A stretch of 64,000 bases of DNA from G963668605 sp963793625 (GTDB taxonomy: Bacteria > Acidobacteriota > Terriglobia > Bryobacterales > Bryobacteraceae): the NCBI GenBank assembly GCA_963793625.1, contig CAWCAT010000027.1, positions 1-64,000 of the forward strand, in the 5' to 3' direction. Positions 52,685 to 61,754 of this stretch are shown here, one piece after another. Each line of letters opens with the position of its first letter. Position 1 is the first letter of the stretch. The notes below the pieces were generated by a model. The model saw nothing but the letters and a program-made list of their open reading frames with translations, was not told where the DNA came from and did no database searches. The position numbers and the translations under genes were made by a program.

Positions 52685-52815
52685 GTCGCGAAAGTAGCAC
52701 AACTAGCGCTGTGCCGGAACGAGCAAGCGGACAACGGTTTTCAGAGGACGCGTGCAAGCACCCTTGACTTTCTCACTTCAAACAGATCTGATGATCTGCA
52801 AAAGGAGAAGTCAAT

Positions 52816-55800
52816 ATGTCACGGTTGTCACTCATCCAAATGCTTCGAGCAGTTCCGGCGCTCGCCCTGTTGACTTTGATTCCGGCCTGGGCGCAGACCA
52901 ACGTCGGCCAGATCGCGGGCAAGGTGTTCGACTCAACCGGCGCGGTGGTCCCTAAGTGCACAATCGTTGTCAATAGTCTTGAGACTGGGTTGCGCCAGTC
53001 CACGACAACCGACGATGGTGGTACGTACTCGTTTCCATCGCTGCCGCGCGGAACCTATACGGTGCGGGCGGAATCCCAGGGCTTCCGGCCCAGCGAACAG
53101 TCCGGCGTAGTTCTGGACGCAGCATCACGGCGCGCTGTCGACTTCACGCTGGTACTCGGCGAGTTGACAGAGACGATCTCGGTGGCCGCATCCGCCGCCC
53201 AGGTGCAGACCACTTCCGGCGATGTCTCCACATTGATCACTGAACGGCAGTTGTCGCAGCTCGCCCTCAATGGGCGCAACTATGTCCAGATGCTTCAGTT
53301 GGTGCCGGGCGTAGTTTCGACCAGCACGGATCCTTTCAGCCTGGGCCTGAACGCCACCGCCCAGCGCGTCAACGGAGTCCGCACTAACTCCCTCTACTTT
53401 ATGGTGGACGGGACCGACAACATGGACAACGGCGCGAACAGCAACGCCATCATCAACCCTAATATCGACGCCATCGGCGAGATCAAGATCCTCACATCGA
53501 GCTACAGCGCCGAGTTCGGCGGGCGCGCCGGCGCAATCATGAACGTTGTCATGAAAAGCGGCACACGAGACTTTCATGGTTCCCTGTTCGAGTTTGTGCG
53601 CAACGATAGCTTCGACGCGCGAAGCTTCTTCTCGATTTCGAAACCCCCGCTCCGCTTCAACAATTTCGGCTGGACGCTGGGAGGTCCCATCTACATTCCG
53701 GGCAAGTGGAACTCAGACAGGAACAAATGGTTCTTCTTCGCCGGCCAGGAGTGGAAGTACAACCACCAGGGCCTTGCGCAGATCAGCACCGTGCCAACGG
53801 CACTCGAGCGCATCGGCGATTTCCAGGGTTCCTCGCTCGCTGCCCCCATCGACCCACTCACCGGACAGGCCTTCCCGAACCGTGTCGTTCCGGCTGCGCG
53901 TTTCTCCAAAAACGGACCGCTGCTGCTCAAGCCTTATCCGCTGCCGAACTTCGGTGGACCGGGCGGCAATTACTCAGTGAACGGCGTGAACCGCACCGAC
54001 ACACGCGAGGACCTGTTGAAGGTGGACTACCTTCTCTCGCCAAGCACACAAATCTCTTACCGCTGGACGCACGATGAGTGGGATATCTGGAACGCTTTTC
54101 AGGGCGGCAACACCGGTATCGTTCCCGGCGGGCGTCCTCGTCCAGGCTGGACCACGATAGCCACCTGGCGGCAGACCATCTCACCCACGATGCTGAACTC
54201 GTTCAGCTTCAGTGTCACGGCAAACGAAATTGCGGGCAACGCGCAGAATCAGGTTCTAAAGCGGTCGGCTCTTGGGCTCACCTACCCGGAGATCTTTGCC
54301 AATAACCAATATCAGGTCGGCCCCAATGTGAACATCTCGGGCTTCACGGGTTACACCGTGGGTGAACGCATCAAGAACGCCATGACCACCTTCCAGTGGC
54401 GCGACGATTTCAGCAAAGTCCTTGGTGCCCACACACTCAAGTTCGGCGCACAGATCACGCGCAGCCGTAAGAATCAGAACAACTCCGGAGCCAATGAGAA
54501 CGGTACCGTGACCTTCAATACCTCCGCGCTTCGGACCTCCAGGAACGTCCTCGGTGACGCCCTGCTGGGCAACTTCCAAACCTACACCGAAGGACAGGTG
54601 GACACATGGATGTGGGCCCGCTTCAGCCAGTTCGAGTTCTACGGCCAGGACAGTTGGAGAGTGAACCGCAAGCTCAGCCTGGAACTCGGCTTGCGCTATA
54701 ACATCATTGCGCCGATTTACAGTGGACTGGGTAACTTCACCACCTTCCTGCCGTCGCGCTTCGATCCTGCCAAGGCGCCGCAAGTGCTTGCCAGTAACGG
54801 AGCGCTGGTTGCCGGCACGGGCGACCCTTACAACGGCATCGTCATCCTGGGCTCGGCATTCCCCGATGCCGCCAAGGGGCGCATTCCGGCGGCTTCCGAT
54901 TCGTCAGTAACGCGTCTGTTCGCGGGTCTGCCGCGTGGAGGCAAGCCCATCAACTATCGCGATTTCGGACCGCGCCTGGGCTTCGCCTATGATCCGTTCG
55001 GCCGCGGAAAGACTTCCGTGCGCGGTGGCTTCGGTATTTTCTATGACTTGATGCAGACGAATTACATCATGAACTCGCAGGGCAATCCGCCGTTTGTTTC
55101 GAGCGCCAGCGTGTACGACGGCAACATCGACAATCCCGGCGCTGCCACCACCCAGGCCTTTCCACCCGATCTCTCAGTGATCAGCACCTCGCATCCCGAT
55201 CCCAAGGTCATGTCGTTCAACCTCGGAGTTCAGCAGGAACTGCTCGGCTCGATCATCGCCGACGTCAGCTACGTCGGCACCCTGGCGCGCAACCTCAACT
55301 GGCGCACGATCAACTTGAACCAGTTGCGTCCGGGCACGCGCCTGAATGCGCCCCAGAGCACGATGAACGTCAACGCGCTGCGGCCTTACCTGGGCTACGG
55401 CAACATCAACATGAATGAGAACGGCGACAGCTCCAACTACAACAGCCTGCAAGTGGCACTGAACCAGCGCCGGGCGCATGGGCTGTCCTTCGGCATGAGC
55501 TACACTTTCTCGCGCACGCTGGACAGCTCGTCTGGCACGCCTCAGAACGCCTATGACGCCAGGCCGGATTACGGGCTCTCTGGCATCCATCGCAAGCATG
55601 TCCTGAACTTCAACTACGTCTATGAGCTGCCCTTCTTCCACAAGAATTCCAGTGCCCTGCTGCGGCAGACACTGGGCGGTTGGGAGCTCTCCGGCATTAC
55701 GAGCTTCCAGAGCGGAGCGCCAACGTCGGTCACCGTACCGGTGGACGTAGCCCGCAACGGGATAAGCTCTTCCCGCGCTTCGCTGATCGGAGACCCCAAG

Positions 55801-56145
55801 CTTCCCGCGAGCGAGCGCACCCTCGCCCGCTGGTACAACACCGAGGCATTCCTGGCGCCTGAAAGAATGATTCAGGGGCAGTTCGGAAATAGCGGCCGCA
55901 ACATCCTGATCGGTCCCAGTTTCAGCCAATGGGACATTGCCCTCATGAAGAACTTCCGTTTCCGCGAGAAGACCACCCTCCAGTTTCGCGGCGAGTCCTT
56001 CAACACCTGGAACCATGCTTCGTTCACCGGAATCAACACCACGGTACGCTTCGACGCAGCCGGCAAACCAACCCAGAACTACGGTGCCATCACGTCATCC
56101 GGCCCGGGCCGGATACTTTCACTCGGTTTGAAGCTACTGTTCTAA
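52816..56145 (+). CDS. Oar-like TonB-dependent receptor, intact
   Basis: The start has AAAAGGAG 10 nt upstream and a signal peptide (AVPALALLTLIPAWAQ). The 1109-residue protein has a regulatory domain (GQIAGKVFDSTGAVVPKCTI), plug (ERQLSQLALNGRNYVQMLQL, YFMVDGTDNMDNGANSNAII, IGEIKILTSSYSAEFGGRAG) and a complete barrel ending in GRILSLGLKLLF. It is not shifted. An upstream -35-like TTGACT (52765-52770) is possible. It would import an unknown large compound through the outer membrane using TonB energy. Confidence 0.93.
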   Translation: MSRLSLIQMLRAVPALALLTLIPAWAQTNVGQIAGKVFDSTGAVVPKCTIVVNSLETGLRQSTTTDDGGTYSFPSLPRGTYTVRAESQGFRPSEQSGVVLDAASRRAVDFTLVLGELTETISVAASAAQVQTTSGDVSTLITERQLSQLALNGRNYVQMLQLVPGVVSTSTDPFSLGLNATAQRVNGVRTNSLYFMVDGTDNMDNGANSNAIINPNIDAIGEIKILTSSYSAEFGGRAGAIMNVVMKSGTRDFHGSLFEFVRNDSFDARSFFSISKPPLRFNNFGWTLGGPIYIPGKWNSDRNKWFFFAGQEWKYNHQGLAQISTVPTALERIGDFQGSSLAAPIDPLTGQAFPNRVVPAARFSKNGPLLLKPYPLPNFGGPGGNYSVNGVNRTDTREDLLKVDYLLSPSTQISYRWTHDEWDIWNAFQGGNTGIVPGGRPRPGWTTIATWRQTISPTMLNSFSFSVTANEIAGNAQNQVLKRSALGLTYPEIFANNQYQVGPNVNISGFTGYTVGERIKNAMTTFQWRDDFSKVLGAHTLKFGAQITRSRKNQNNSGANENGTVTFNTSALRTSRNVLGDALLGNFQTYTEGQVDTWMWARFSQFEFYGQDSWRVNRKLSLELGLRYNIIAPIYSGLGNFTTFLPSRFDPAKAPQVLASNGALVAGTGDPYNGIVILGSAFPDAAKGRIPAASDSSVTRLFAGLPRGGKPINYRDFGPRLGFAYDPFGRGKTSVRGGFGIFYDLMQTNYIMNSQGNPPFVSSASVYDGNIDNPGAATTQAFPPDLSVISTSHPDPKVMSFNLGVQQELLGSIIADVSYVGTLARNLNWRTINLNQLRPGTRLNAPQSTMNVNALRPYLGYGNINMNENGDSSNYNSLQVALNQRRAHGLSFGMSYTFSRTLDSSSGTPQNAYDARPDYGLSGIHRKHVLNFNYVYELPFFHKNSSALLRQTLGGWELSGITSFQSGAPTSVTVPVDVARNGISSSRASLIGDPKLPASERTLARWYNTEAFLAPERMIQGQFGNSGRNILIGPSFSQWDIALMKNFRFREKTTLQFRGESFNTWNHASFTGINTTVRFDAAGKPTQNYGAITSSGPGRILSLGLKLLF

Positions 56146-56321
56146 CAGCCGGCCGGAGAGTAGCGGCAAGCTACTCTCCGGCATCCACCTACGCCCGCTT
56201 ACAAGATCCTGCATGGACACAGACCGCCGGCGGCCAGATCACCGAGACTGACAGGACGCGCGCCAATGCATGGTCCTTATCCTCCATTTGGGAGTTCCAG
56301 GTCCTGTTCACTATACACAGC

Positions 56322-56413
56322 GTTTGTGGGTGGGAACAGCGGACAGGTGTAACGCACAACACTACAGCGCGGATGGCCCGCCTGCCATCCGCGCCATGCT
56401 GATCCACAAACGT
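56322..56413. repeat. Hairpin element between convergent TonB receptor genes
   Basis: Outer perfect 9-bp arms CGTTTGTGG (56322-56330) and CCACAAACG (56405-56413) enclose a perfect 11-bp hairpin GCGCGGATGGC (56368-56378), loop CCGCCT, GCCATCCGCGC (56385-56395). The right arm CCACAAACG is the same nine bases that follow the element at 118-205, so they probably belong to one family. The remaining 56146-56321 holds no gene. Confidence 0.65.
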
Positions 56414-56414
56414 C

Positions 56415-59400
56415 TCAGAAGGTGAATCGAAGCGCGAACCGAAACAGCCGCTCGTCCAGTCCTTCGCGTCCGGTGTTCTGAACTCCGGTGATCACTGTGT
56501 AGCCGTTCAGGTTCCTGATGGACCCGTCGGCGTTCAGTTGCATCGAACTCACCGTGGCGCCGGGTGCGGCGAAGTGAGGCGTATTGCTCACATTGAACGC
56601 CTCTGCGCGGAACTGCAGCTTGAAGCGTTCGGTCATAGGAAACTCGCGGAACACGCTGGCATCCAGATTCACAAGCCCCGGCGCGCGGAGGATGTTAAAA
56701 CCGGAGGTGCCGAAGCGTGGTTCGTTCACAGGGGCGAAAGCAAACGGGTCGAACCAGCTATCCCGTACGCCTGTAATCCGGACCTCCGGATTTACCAAAT
56801 CGGCAGTCTGTGTGTTCCCCGGAGCATTGAGCGAAGTGGCCGAGGTGCTGACTGTGAACGGCGGACCCGAGTACAGCACCAGAAGTCCGTTAACCTGCCA
56901 GCCGCCCAGGAGAGCCTTACCTACGCCACTTTGTGCCCATCGTTTGCCCGCACCGAACGGTAGTTCGGCGGATGTGGACGCGGTGAATTGGTGGGTGCGA
57001 TCGTAGCTCTGCAAGGCTTTGTTCAAATGACGGTATTCGGGTGTGTTGTTAGAGTAGCCGTCCACACCGGTCGTGTTTCCGTTCGGTCCGATCGCTTTGC
57101 TCCACGTGTAAGTGAGTTTCGCCATGTAACCGGCGGAAAAGCGTCGGGTGAGGGAACTCTCGAGCGCATTGAAAGACGAGCTGTATCCGAACATGTCGGA
57201 GAAATAGTTGGTTGTCCCGGTGCGGCCGAACCTCTGATTCAGAACCTGGCTCGGCGTGCCGCCGCCGATGAAACCGTAGTTGGCGTTCCAGCGGTTCTGC
57301 ATATGGCGTGAGTTGTTGGCCACGTAGCCTGCCTCGGCGGTCCAGCCACCTCCGAATTCTTTTTGCAGCATAAGATTCCAGGACTGAACGTACGCGCGCC
57401 GGAAGTGCGGATCGAAGATCTCGACCCCGATCGTCGAGGGCAGCGTAACCGTCCCATCGCCCAGGTTCGGCGGCGTGATGGCAGGGATGCCATCGCTCAT
57501 CCTGCTGGCCGGCTGATAAGTGTTGACTCCGGGCAGCGAGAACATGGTCTGCACCGGATAGCTGTGCAGCGCGTTGCGCCCGATATTCACCGGGTCGTAC
57601 GCAATGCCATAGCCGGCGCGCGCCACCAGGGTGTCCGTCACGCGGTACGCGACGCCCACCCGAGGGGCGAAGTTTTTCTTGCTCATGCTGATCACGCCGC
57701 AGTCATCAGGCACGCTGCCCACGCCGCAGAACTTCATCGTATTGTTGGAGAAATCGTACACTTCCATGCCGCGATTGGCACGGTGCGGAGTCCCGAAGTA
57801 GTCCCAACGCAAGCCAAACGATAAGGTCAGCTTGCGTGAGGCCTGCCACTTGTCGCGCGCATACAGACTGACGGCCTGAACGCGCTCGGTGTTTTCTTCC
57901 CACATCACCGTCTTCTGGATGGTTGACGGAAGCCCCAGCAGGAAGGAAGCATACGAGTTGTAAGCGTCGGTGGTCACACCCCGCAGGGCGGTGACGCCGC
58001 CGGGAAAGTCGAACTGGCCCGACTGTGCGCCTGCCGAGTTCGGTTCGTTGCCCGTCAGATTCACGCGCATCGAGTCGAACCCGAAGCGGACATTGTGATT
58101 GCCGCGAATCCACGCAGCGTTCGCGACATACTGCGACTGCGGGCTGTGATAGTACCACGGGGAGTTGCTGTTACCGCGCCCCAGTGTAGTGAGGCCGGTG
58201 ATCGTGAACGCCGGCCAGCCGCCTTGATAGCGTTCGGGGCCGTTAGTTCCAGGCAGACCCAGGAAGTCCGAACCGAGCTTCTCGTCCAGCCGGATAGGCT
58301 CGGCGCGCGAGTCATACAGCGTGTAGCCGACGTTGGCGTCAATGACAAATCTCGGCGTCAGCGTGTAAACACCAGAGAAGGTCATGCTGTGCGTGTGCCC
58401 CAGGGACTGGCCATCGTAGCTGCAGCGGCCGATGCCACCACCGCCAAGCTCGCCGAGAATCGCCGGATCGGTGCAGTTCCAGTAGAGCAGGCTGACTCTC
58501 GCGTTGAGATTCAGCTTGGAGCTGGCGTTCCAGGTGACCTTCGAATCCAGCGTCTTGCGGTCAAAAACGGACGCACCGCTCGCGAACAGGTTGTTGGCCA
58601 CCCCGCTGCCGAGATTCGGCAATGGAGTCAGACCTGCCAGCTTTCTGGCGGCCGAATCGATACGCGAGGGCGGAATGATGTTGTTGAGGAACGGCGTCCG
58701 CCCGGAACCGTCGAGCGCGCCGGTGAGAGGATCGTAAATCGGCCTTGTGGACTCGGAGAAGTCACCGGTTCGCATGAGCGCCGTCGCTACGGACGCAGTG
58801 CTCGTCCACGAAGCCTGGCGGTCAAAAGTGCCCTCAAAGGAGGCGAAGTAAAACAGTTTGTTCTTGAGGATGGGACCGCCAACCGTGCCGCCGAACTGGT
58901 TGACGACTCTCTTATCCTTGTCGCGCCCGGCCGGCAGGAAGTAGGGGCGGGCTTTCAGATGCTGGTTGGTGTGATATTCATACAGCGACCCGTGAATGTC
59001 GTTGGTGCCGCTCTTGACCTGTACGTTTATGGCCGCCCCGCCAGCATAGCCTTGCTCGGCATCGTAGCTATTGGAAACCACGTTCACGGCTTCGATGGAG
59101 TCCATCGAAGGAACGTAGCCCGATACGTGCGGAAGCCAGGGATGCCCGGTCGTGGCGCCGTCCACACGGAAGTTGGCGGATTGCCCGTTGGTCCCGTTCG
59201 CGTTCACCATCAACGAACGCGAGGGGTTCGCGGGCACCGAGTGCTGGTTCGTGGGCAGAGCCATCCCGGGAACCGTTATCAGCAGGCTCTGGTAATTCCT
59301 GGTGAATGGAACAGGAAGATTCTGAAATTCGTCGGCGCGAATCTCGGCGCGTACGTCGGAACTGTCGGTCTGCAAAACCGCGGCCGATGCGCTCACTTTC

Positions 59401-59762
59401 ACCGATTCCGTAACTGCACCGACCTTAAGCGGAACATCAACACGGACCACGTTATTGGCCGTCACTCTCACGCCTTGTTGCGTGAAGCTCTGAAATCCAG
59501 CATTCGTGACCGTGACGTCGTAATTTCCGGCCGGAATGGTGGACACGGTGAACACGCCCAACTCATTGGCCTTCGCAGTCCATTCCTGTTGGGTGCCGAT
59601 GTTCACGATCTTCACGCTCGCTCCAGGGATAGCGCCTCCACTTGCATCCGTGATGGTGCCCACAATGGTGCCGTATAGCACCTGGGCGTTTAGGTTTGTG
59701 TTTGTTGGGCTGACCGCCAGAAGGGCAATCAGAAATAAGATCTGGATCAGACGTAGCTTCAT
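56415..59762 (-). CDS. Oar-like TonB-dependent receptor, intact
   Basis: The 1115-residue protein starts at 59762 (MKLRLIQILFLIALLAVSPT) with AGGGGGAAG in front. A regulatory domain (YGTIVGTITDASGGAIPGAS), plug (NLPVPFTRNYQSLLITVPGM, FRVDGATTGHPWLPHVSGYV, MDSIEAVNVVSNSYDAEQGY) and a complete barrel ending RLFRFALRFTF follow. It differs from the other receptors in its plug insertion around the DGATTG motif, so the substrate is probably different. It converges with the receptor at 52816; the hairpin repeat lies between them. Confidence 0.93.
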   Translation of the reverse strand: MKLRLIQILFLIALLAVSPTNTNLNAQVLYGTIVGTITDASGGAIPGASVKIVNIGTQQEWTAKANELGVFTVSTIPAGNYDVTVTNAGFQSFTQQGVRVTANNVVRVDVPLKVGAVTESVKVSASAAVLQTDSSDVRAEIRADEFQNLPVPFTRNYQSLLITVPGMALPTNQHSVPANPSRSLMVNANGTNGQSANFRVDGATTGHPWLPHVSGYVPSMDSIEAVNVVSNSYDAEQGYAGGAAINVQVKSGTNDIHGSLYEYHTNQHLKARPYFLPAGRDKDKRVVNQFGGTVGGPILKNKLFYFASFEGTFDRQASWTSTASVATALMRTGDFSESTRPIYDPLTGALDGSGRTPFLNNIIPPSRIDSAARKLAGLTPLPNLGSGVANNLFASGASVFDRKTLDSKVTWNASSKLNLNARVSLLYWNCTDPAILGELGGGGIGRCSYDGQSLGHTHSMTFSGVYTLTPRFVIDANVGYTLYDSRAEPIRLDEKLGSDFLGLPGTNGPERYQGGWPAFTITGLTTLGRGNSNSPWYYHSPQSQYVANAAWIRGNHNVRFGFDSMRVNLTGNEPNSAGAQSGQFDFPGGVTALRGVTTDAYNSYASFLLGLPSTIQKTVMWEENTERVQAVSLYARDKWQASRKLTLSFGLRWDYFGTPHRANRGMEVYDFSNNTMKFCGVGSVPDDCGVISMSKKNFAPRVGVAYRVTDTLVARAGYGIAYDPVNIGRNALHSYPVQTMFSLPGVNTYQPASRMSDGIPAITPPNLGDGTVTLPSTIGVEIFDPHFRRAYVQSWNLMLQKEFGGGWTAEAGYVANNSRHMQNRWNANYGFIGGGTPSQVLNQRFGRTGTTNYFSDMFGYSSSFNALESSLTRRFSAGYMAKLTYTWSKAIGPNGNTTGVDGYSNNTPEYRHLNKALQSYDRTHQFTASTSAELPFGAGKRWAQSGVGKALLGGWQVNGLLVLYSGPPFTVSTSATSLNAPGNTQTADLVNPEVRITGVRDSWFDPFAFAPVNEPRFGTSGFNILRAPGLVNLDASVFREFPMTERFKLQFRAEAFNVSNTPHFAAPGATVSSMQLNADGSIRNLNGYTVITGVQNTGREGLDERLFRFALRFTF

Positions 59763-60213
59763 TGCACTTCCCCCTTCAGCTAAGACTTAATCCGTACACA
59801 CGCCTCCCGCTAAATGCCTATATTTTGCCCCCCGGATCGAACTGAAGCAAGCCCCTTGCCGCTTGTCCCTGACCACAAACTGGCAAATTCCCCACCCAAT
59901 TCACCCAACCTTCTCACAGTGCCAGAGCGATAAGCGACCGGAGGCGACGCGCTAATATTGACGAATGCCCATGCCGACTGGCAGAGCGCTGGTCGCTAGG
60001 CTCCCCGTCTGCAAAAAAAAGAACTCCCCTACTCGCGCAGGTGTCACTCTTCCGCTTGCTTCACTTGCCCCATGACCAAGGAGGAAGTCTCAGCCACCGA
60101 CGCAGCCTATCGGGAGTCTTTCCATCAGCAGCATATAAGACATCCGCACACCAGAAGACAACACTAAGAACCGTCTCCGGCTGGTTGTGGCAAACTGGTG
60201 GTGGGAACGAACC
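59763..60213. other. Intergenic region without a clear gene
   Basis: It should contain the promoter of the receptor gene on the minus strand. A short frame at 60072-60167 (MTKEEVSATDAAYRESFHQQ) is not supported. The DNA contains an A-run (60012-60021) but no structured repeat I can defend. Confidence 0.3.
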
Positions 60214-60567
60214 ATGGCAAGCACCAATAGCACCGTATTCAGGACGCCGGCGGCCAGCGATCCGGTACTCGCCGAGATGGTCCAACGGCTTGTAGAGGTG
60301 TATCAGCCAGAGCGCATTTACCTATTTGGTTCCGTCGCGCGAGCTGAAGCAGGTCCCGACAGCGACTACGATCTCATGGTTGTGGTGCCGGATAATGCTA
60401 CCCCCGAACGCCATAGGAGCCGCGCAGGTTACCGCGCTGTCCGGCATCTTGGCGTAGCGCGTGATATTTTTGTGTCCAAGACGAGCGACTTCCGGCGGCA
60501 GCTTCACCTCAAAGCGTCTTTCCCCTCCACAGTGGTGCGCGAAGGCATAGTCCTGTATGGCGCATAA
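60214..60567 (+). CDS. MNT-type minimal nucleotidyltransferase (antitoxin-like)
   Basis: The 117-residue protein from the ATG at 60214 has the pol-beta motif RIYLFGSVARAEAGPDSDYD-L (G-S ... D-x-D), followed by MVVVPDN and VARDIFVSKTSDF. Such minimal nucleotidyltransferases pair with HEPN proteins in toxin-antitoxin modules. The second gene begins 11 bp before the stop, as usual in the module, but is truncated. An upstream GTG at 60187 is also open. Confidence 0.82.
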   Translation: MASTNSTVFRTPAASDPVLAEMVQRLVEVYQPERIYLFGSVARAEAGPDSDYDLMVVVPDNATPERHRSRAGYRAVRHLGVARDIFVSKTSDFRRQLHLKASFPSTVVREGIVLYGA

Positions 60568-60673
60568 TGCGGTGCTCGTTGAGAACACTGCGGCCTGGCT
60601 GCGCAAGGCAAAGCCGCTTTTCGCAGTGCTCCCCCTCCTGACCCGACTGCTCGTCCACGTTCAGCTGAGGTGA
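60557..60673 (+). pseudogene. Truncated HEPN-type gene
   Basis: The frame MAHNAVLVENTAAWLRKAKP then LFAVLPLLTRLLVHVQLR stops after 38 residues. The opening (TAAWLRKA) is like the N-terminal helix of HEPN partners of MNT genes, which normally run to about 130 residues. The overlap with the MNT gene supports this reading. The rest is lost or shifted and I see no later HEPN R-x4-6-H motif. Confidence 0.4.
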
Positions 60674-60760
60674 GAACGGGTTTGGCCCTACCGTCAATCC
60701 ATACTCGTTGTTCTGCATGACGCACTACGCTGGCTTAGTGCGTCGCCATAAGCGGACGCA

Positions 60761-61528
60761 TCACTGCTTATCGTAATGGACGGTAAACTTCTCATTCACT
60801 CCCGCGGCAGATCCGGTCTCGGTTAAGGTCTTGCCATCGGAAGAGGCGGTCAACACGCTCTTATACATGTCCTTGCCGTCCTTCTTCCAAGTGAGGTTGA
60901 GGCCGCGCGCGCCGTTCTTCGCGATCACGCACGTCCACCCGGAAGGCCACACCGGGCCCTTCGCGGGATAGTCCTTGCCGTCGAATTTGGCGTCGCAGAC
61001 GCCGCCCGTGTTACCCAGAGAAATGGTGAGCCCGTCACTACCCTTTGGTGTCAGGTTCAGCGTTTCCGGCGAGCTGGTTTTGAGATTTTTGGTTTTCCAC
61101 TTGCCAGCCAGTCCCGGTCCGCCGGAAACACGCTGGAAGGCGATGGAATCGTTGGAAATCCCGCCGTCCGCTTTGACTCGCCTGGAATCGACGGTCAGCG
61201 CCTTGCCGTCGGCCGAAAGCTTCACGGTGGAGGTATTGGTTACCTTCCCATTGGTCTTTTCGGCGACCTCCCATGTTTTGGCGTTGACCGGTTTCCAGGC
61301 GAGGGTTATACCCCAGGGCGTCATGTTATCCTTGCCGTCGGTTTTGAATGTGTACGATTGGCCGTCCATGGTAGCCTTCATTTCGCCGCCGGACAACTGT
61401 TCGTACGTAACCGTGGTGTCGCCGAAGTTGCTTTTCTCGACGTTCATCTTCCACTTTCCCGCGTAGGGCGCATCAGCCGCGGCGCTCAGGCCGCAGGCGA
61501 ACATGGCGATCAGAAACACATTACGCAT
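60761..61528 (-). CDS. Exported hypothetical protein with two similar domains
   Basis: The 255-residue protein has a signal peptide (NVFLIAMFACGLSAAADA). Two similar beta-rich halves begin YAGKWKMNVEKSNFGDTT and LAGKWKTKNLKTSSPETL; both have T-L/N-L-T-W-K strands (ITLAWKPVNAKTWEV and RGLNLTWKKDGKDMYKSVL) and a DGK turn (DGKALTVDSRR, DGKTLTETGSA). This points to an internal duplication, lipocalin-like in pattern. The function is not known. It is divergent from the MscS gene. Confidence 0.8.
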   Translation of the reverse strand: MRNVFLIAMFACGLSAAADAPYAGKWKMNVEKSNFGDTTVTYEQLSGGEMKATMDGQSYTFKTDGKDNMTPWGITLAWKPVNAKTWEVAEKTNGKVTNTSTVKLSADGKALTVDSRRVKADGGISNDSIAFQRVSGGPGLAGKWKTKNLKTSSPETLNLTPKGSDGLTISLGNTGGVCDAKFDGKDYPAKGPVWPSGWTCVIAKNGARGLNLTWKKDGKDMYKSVLTASSDGKTLTETGSAAGVNEKFTVHYDKQ

Positions 61529-61754
61529 TGTCTTTCCCCCATTCCTCGCAGATTATCCTTGCGATTCGTCCAATGCAAGCCAGTCCCGGCCGCAGGATAT
61601 CTGCGCCTTTGCATGGCCGGTCAATCTTACGATCGCCAGCAACACGGCCGGCTTCTTCCGGTCCCTGTTCCGGCGCTCGTGGCCAAATTCTGTGACAATC
61701 AAGTCAGTGACCGATAGCTTCAGCGGGAAAACGACCAAAGCCCTCCTTCACGGT

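Noticed and set aside
58095..59678. 527-codon open frame on the plus strand
   Set aside because: It is fully antisense to the intact TonB receptor gene (56415-59762), is rich in Arg/Val without any recognisable motif, and arises from codon bias of the opposite strand.
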